This document shows, one piece after another, positions 6,065 through 6,861 of a DNA stretch of 6,861 bases. The first letter of the stretch is position 1; each line of letters begins with the position of its first letter. Under the pieces are notes generated by a model. It saw nothing but the letters and a program-made list of their open reading frames with translations, was not told the DNA's origin and did no database searches. The translations under genes were made by a program, and so were the position numbers. Source of the stretch: Thermoleophilaceae bacterium (lineage in GTDB: Bacteria; Actinomycetota; Thermoleophilia; Solirubrobacterales; Thermoleophilaceae); NCBI GenBank assembly GCA_013812065.1, contig JACCUC010000012.1:1-6861 (forward strand), in the 5' to 3' direction.

Positions 6065-6081
6065 CGGCGGCTCAGCCGCCG
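6065..6081. terminator. GC hairpin between convergent rlmN and patatin genes
   Basis: CGGCGGC (6065-6071) and GCCGCCG (6075-6081) form a perfect 7-bp all-GC stem around a TCA triloop. The loop is exactly the minus-strand stop codon of the patatin-like gene, and the stem starts seven bases after the rlmN stop. There is no T-run on either side. It is a plausible shared transcript-end stabiliser or terminator, but not a classical intrinsic one. Confidence 0.45.
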
Positions 6082-6861
6082 TCCGAGGCGCCCGGCGGGC
6101 CGCTTCCCCACAGCTCGCCGTCGCGCTCGAGCCGGCGCTTGGCGTCGGCGCGGCCCATCTCGATCAGCTTCTCGGCGTAGTGGTGCTCGAAGAAGAAGTA
6201 GGAGAGGAGCTCACCGTGGGGCTCGGTCACTCCGCCCACGAGCCGACCGAGCAGCGCCACATTGGGAGAGCGAAGGCCCCTGAGGCCCTGGTAGCGGCGG
6301 TGGAAGACCTCCGCGGCCGCGTCGCCGACCGAGTCGCGGTGGGGCGGGGTGACGAGGATGTAGGGCACCTGCTTATACGGCGCCTTGCCGTGGCGCTCCC
6401 GGTTGCGGCGCGTGGCCTCCGTGCCGGCCTCGTCGCCGACGATCAGGTTGATCTTCCCGAGCATCCGCACGTCCACGATGAGCGGATCGGCCATGGTCGC
6501 GAGCAGGAGCTGGACTGCGCCGTCGGCGACGTCGGGAGCGTTCTTGGGGTCCTGCCACGGCGCGTGCTCGACGCGGCCGACGGAGTGAGTGGCCGAGATC
6601 ACCACCCGGTCGACGCCGAAGTCGAGCACGGGCTTGATCGGGGTGTTGAGCCGCGTACCCCCGTCGTAGTACCAGCCCCGCACGCTCTCCGGTCGCTCGA
6701 CCGAGATCGCCGGGAAGAGGACGGGGATCGCCGCCGAGGCGCGCACGTGCTCGGAGGACAGGGTCGTAGGGACGTAGTGGACGTCGTGCGACTCGAACAG
6801 CTCGCCTTGCGTGCGTCCCTCGACAAAGACCACGCTCGTCGCCGTGGCCACGGCCGTGGCC
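6072..6861 (-). CDS. Patatin-like phospholipase family protein, C-terminal part (runs off the window)
   Basis: The C-terminal 263 or so residues of a patatin-like acyl hydrolase, a Ser-Asp dyad enzyme that releases fatty acids from lipids, usually cytosolic or membrane-peripheral in bacteria. The segment VRASAAIPVLFPAI (about 6747-6706) is the conserved block before the second catalytic motif. The catalytic aspartate lies in YYDGGTRLNTPIKP, with the Asp codon at 6665-6663. The oxyanion GXGXXG loop and the serine elbow GXSXG must lie beyond the right edge, so activity cannot be judged. A GTG at 6851 is open to the edge, and the sequence before the conserved block is typical mid-protein sequence, so it is an internal valine rather than the start. 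The C-terminal tail YFFFEHHYAEKLIEMGRADA resembles ends seen in actinobacterial members. It converges on rlmN with a 13-base gap. Confidence 0.88.
   Translation of the reverse strand, partial: ATAVATATSVVFVEGRTQGELFESHDVHYVPTTLSSEHVRASAAIPVLFPAISVERPESVRGWYYDGGTRLNTPIKPVLDFGVDRVVISATHSVGRVEHAPWQDPKNAPDVADGAVQLLLATMADPLIVDVRMLGKINLIVGDEAGTEATRRNRERHGKAPYKQVPYILVTPPHRDSVGDAAAEVFHRRYQGLRGLRSPNVALLGRLVGGVTEPHGELLSYFFFEHHYAEKLIEMGRADAKRRLERDGELWGSGPPGASDGG

Noticed and set aside
6841..6861. Palindromic GCCGTGGCCACGGC and repeated GGCC/GTGGCC units at the right edge
   Set aside because: They are in frame within the patatin coding sequence as alternating Ala/Thr/Val codons. Codon bias explains the pattern.
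1..6861. CRISPR array, tRNA/rRNA, insertion sequence, prophage or defence island
   Set aside because: Reading both strands showed no spaced direct repeats, transposase or integrase motifs, cloverleaf, or conserved rRNA segments. All long frames are accounted for by the seven genes.

Overview
The window is high-GC DNA (about 70 % by eye) with strong G/C third-position bias. It is densely coding, with four gaps between genes of only 13 to 137 bases and two short overlaps. This suggests a high-GC bacterium, most likely an actinobacterium. A deep lineage such as Thermoleophilia/Solirubrobacterales would fit the mix of gene families, but no marker here proves it. Seven genes are supported. No rRNA, tRNA, CRISPR array, insertion sequence or integration site was seen.

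Layout: (1) Positions 4-1104 (+) encode an FAD-dependent oxidoreductase of the monomeric sarcosine oxidase / N-methyltryptophan oxidase type. It is followed after 91 bases by a DJ-1/PfpI family protein at 1196-1753 (+). (2) A compact minus-strand block, read right to left, holds the pyruvate dehydrogenase E1 alpha gene (4919 down to 3672), the E1 beta gene (3679 down to 2543) and a CbbY-like HAD phosphatase gene (2558 down to 1776). Each gene overlaps the next by 8 or up to 16 bases, so this reads as one translationally coupled operon. (3) rlmN (5057-6058, +) is transcribed divergently from the E1 operon across a 137-base gap. (4) The C-terminal part of a patatin-like phospholipase (minus strand) runs off the right edge.

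The central unit is the heterotetrameric E1 of a 2-oxoacid dehydrogenase. Its sequence resembles mitochondrial and alphaproteobacterial pyruvate dehydrogenase. It lacks the usual downstream E2 and E3 genes, and a sugar-phosphatase-like HAD gene sits in their place. Both E1 subunits carry long, acidic, probably disordered N-terminal tails. The E1 alpha thiamine-diphosphate motif reads GEG instead of GDG.

Both convergent gene junctions (about 1757-1779 and 6065-6081) carry GC-rich hairpins that include the stop codon of the minus-strand gene. No clearly novel system such as defence, mobile or biosynthetic machinery is visible. This is mostly ordinary metabolic and housekeeping content with several family-level oddities, listed as findings.
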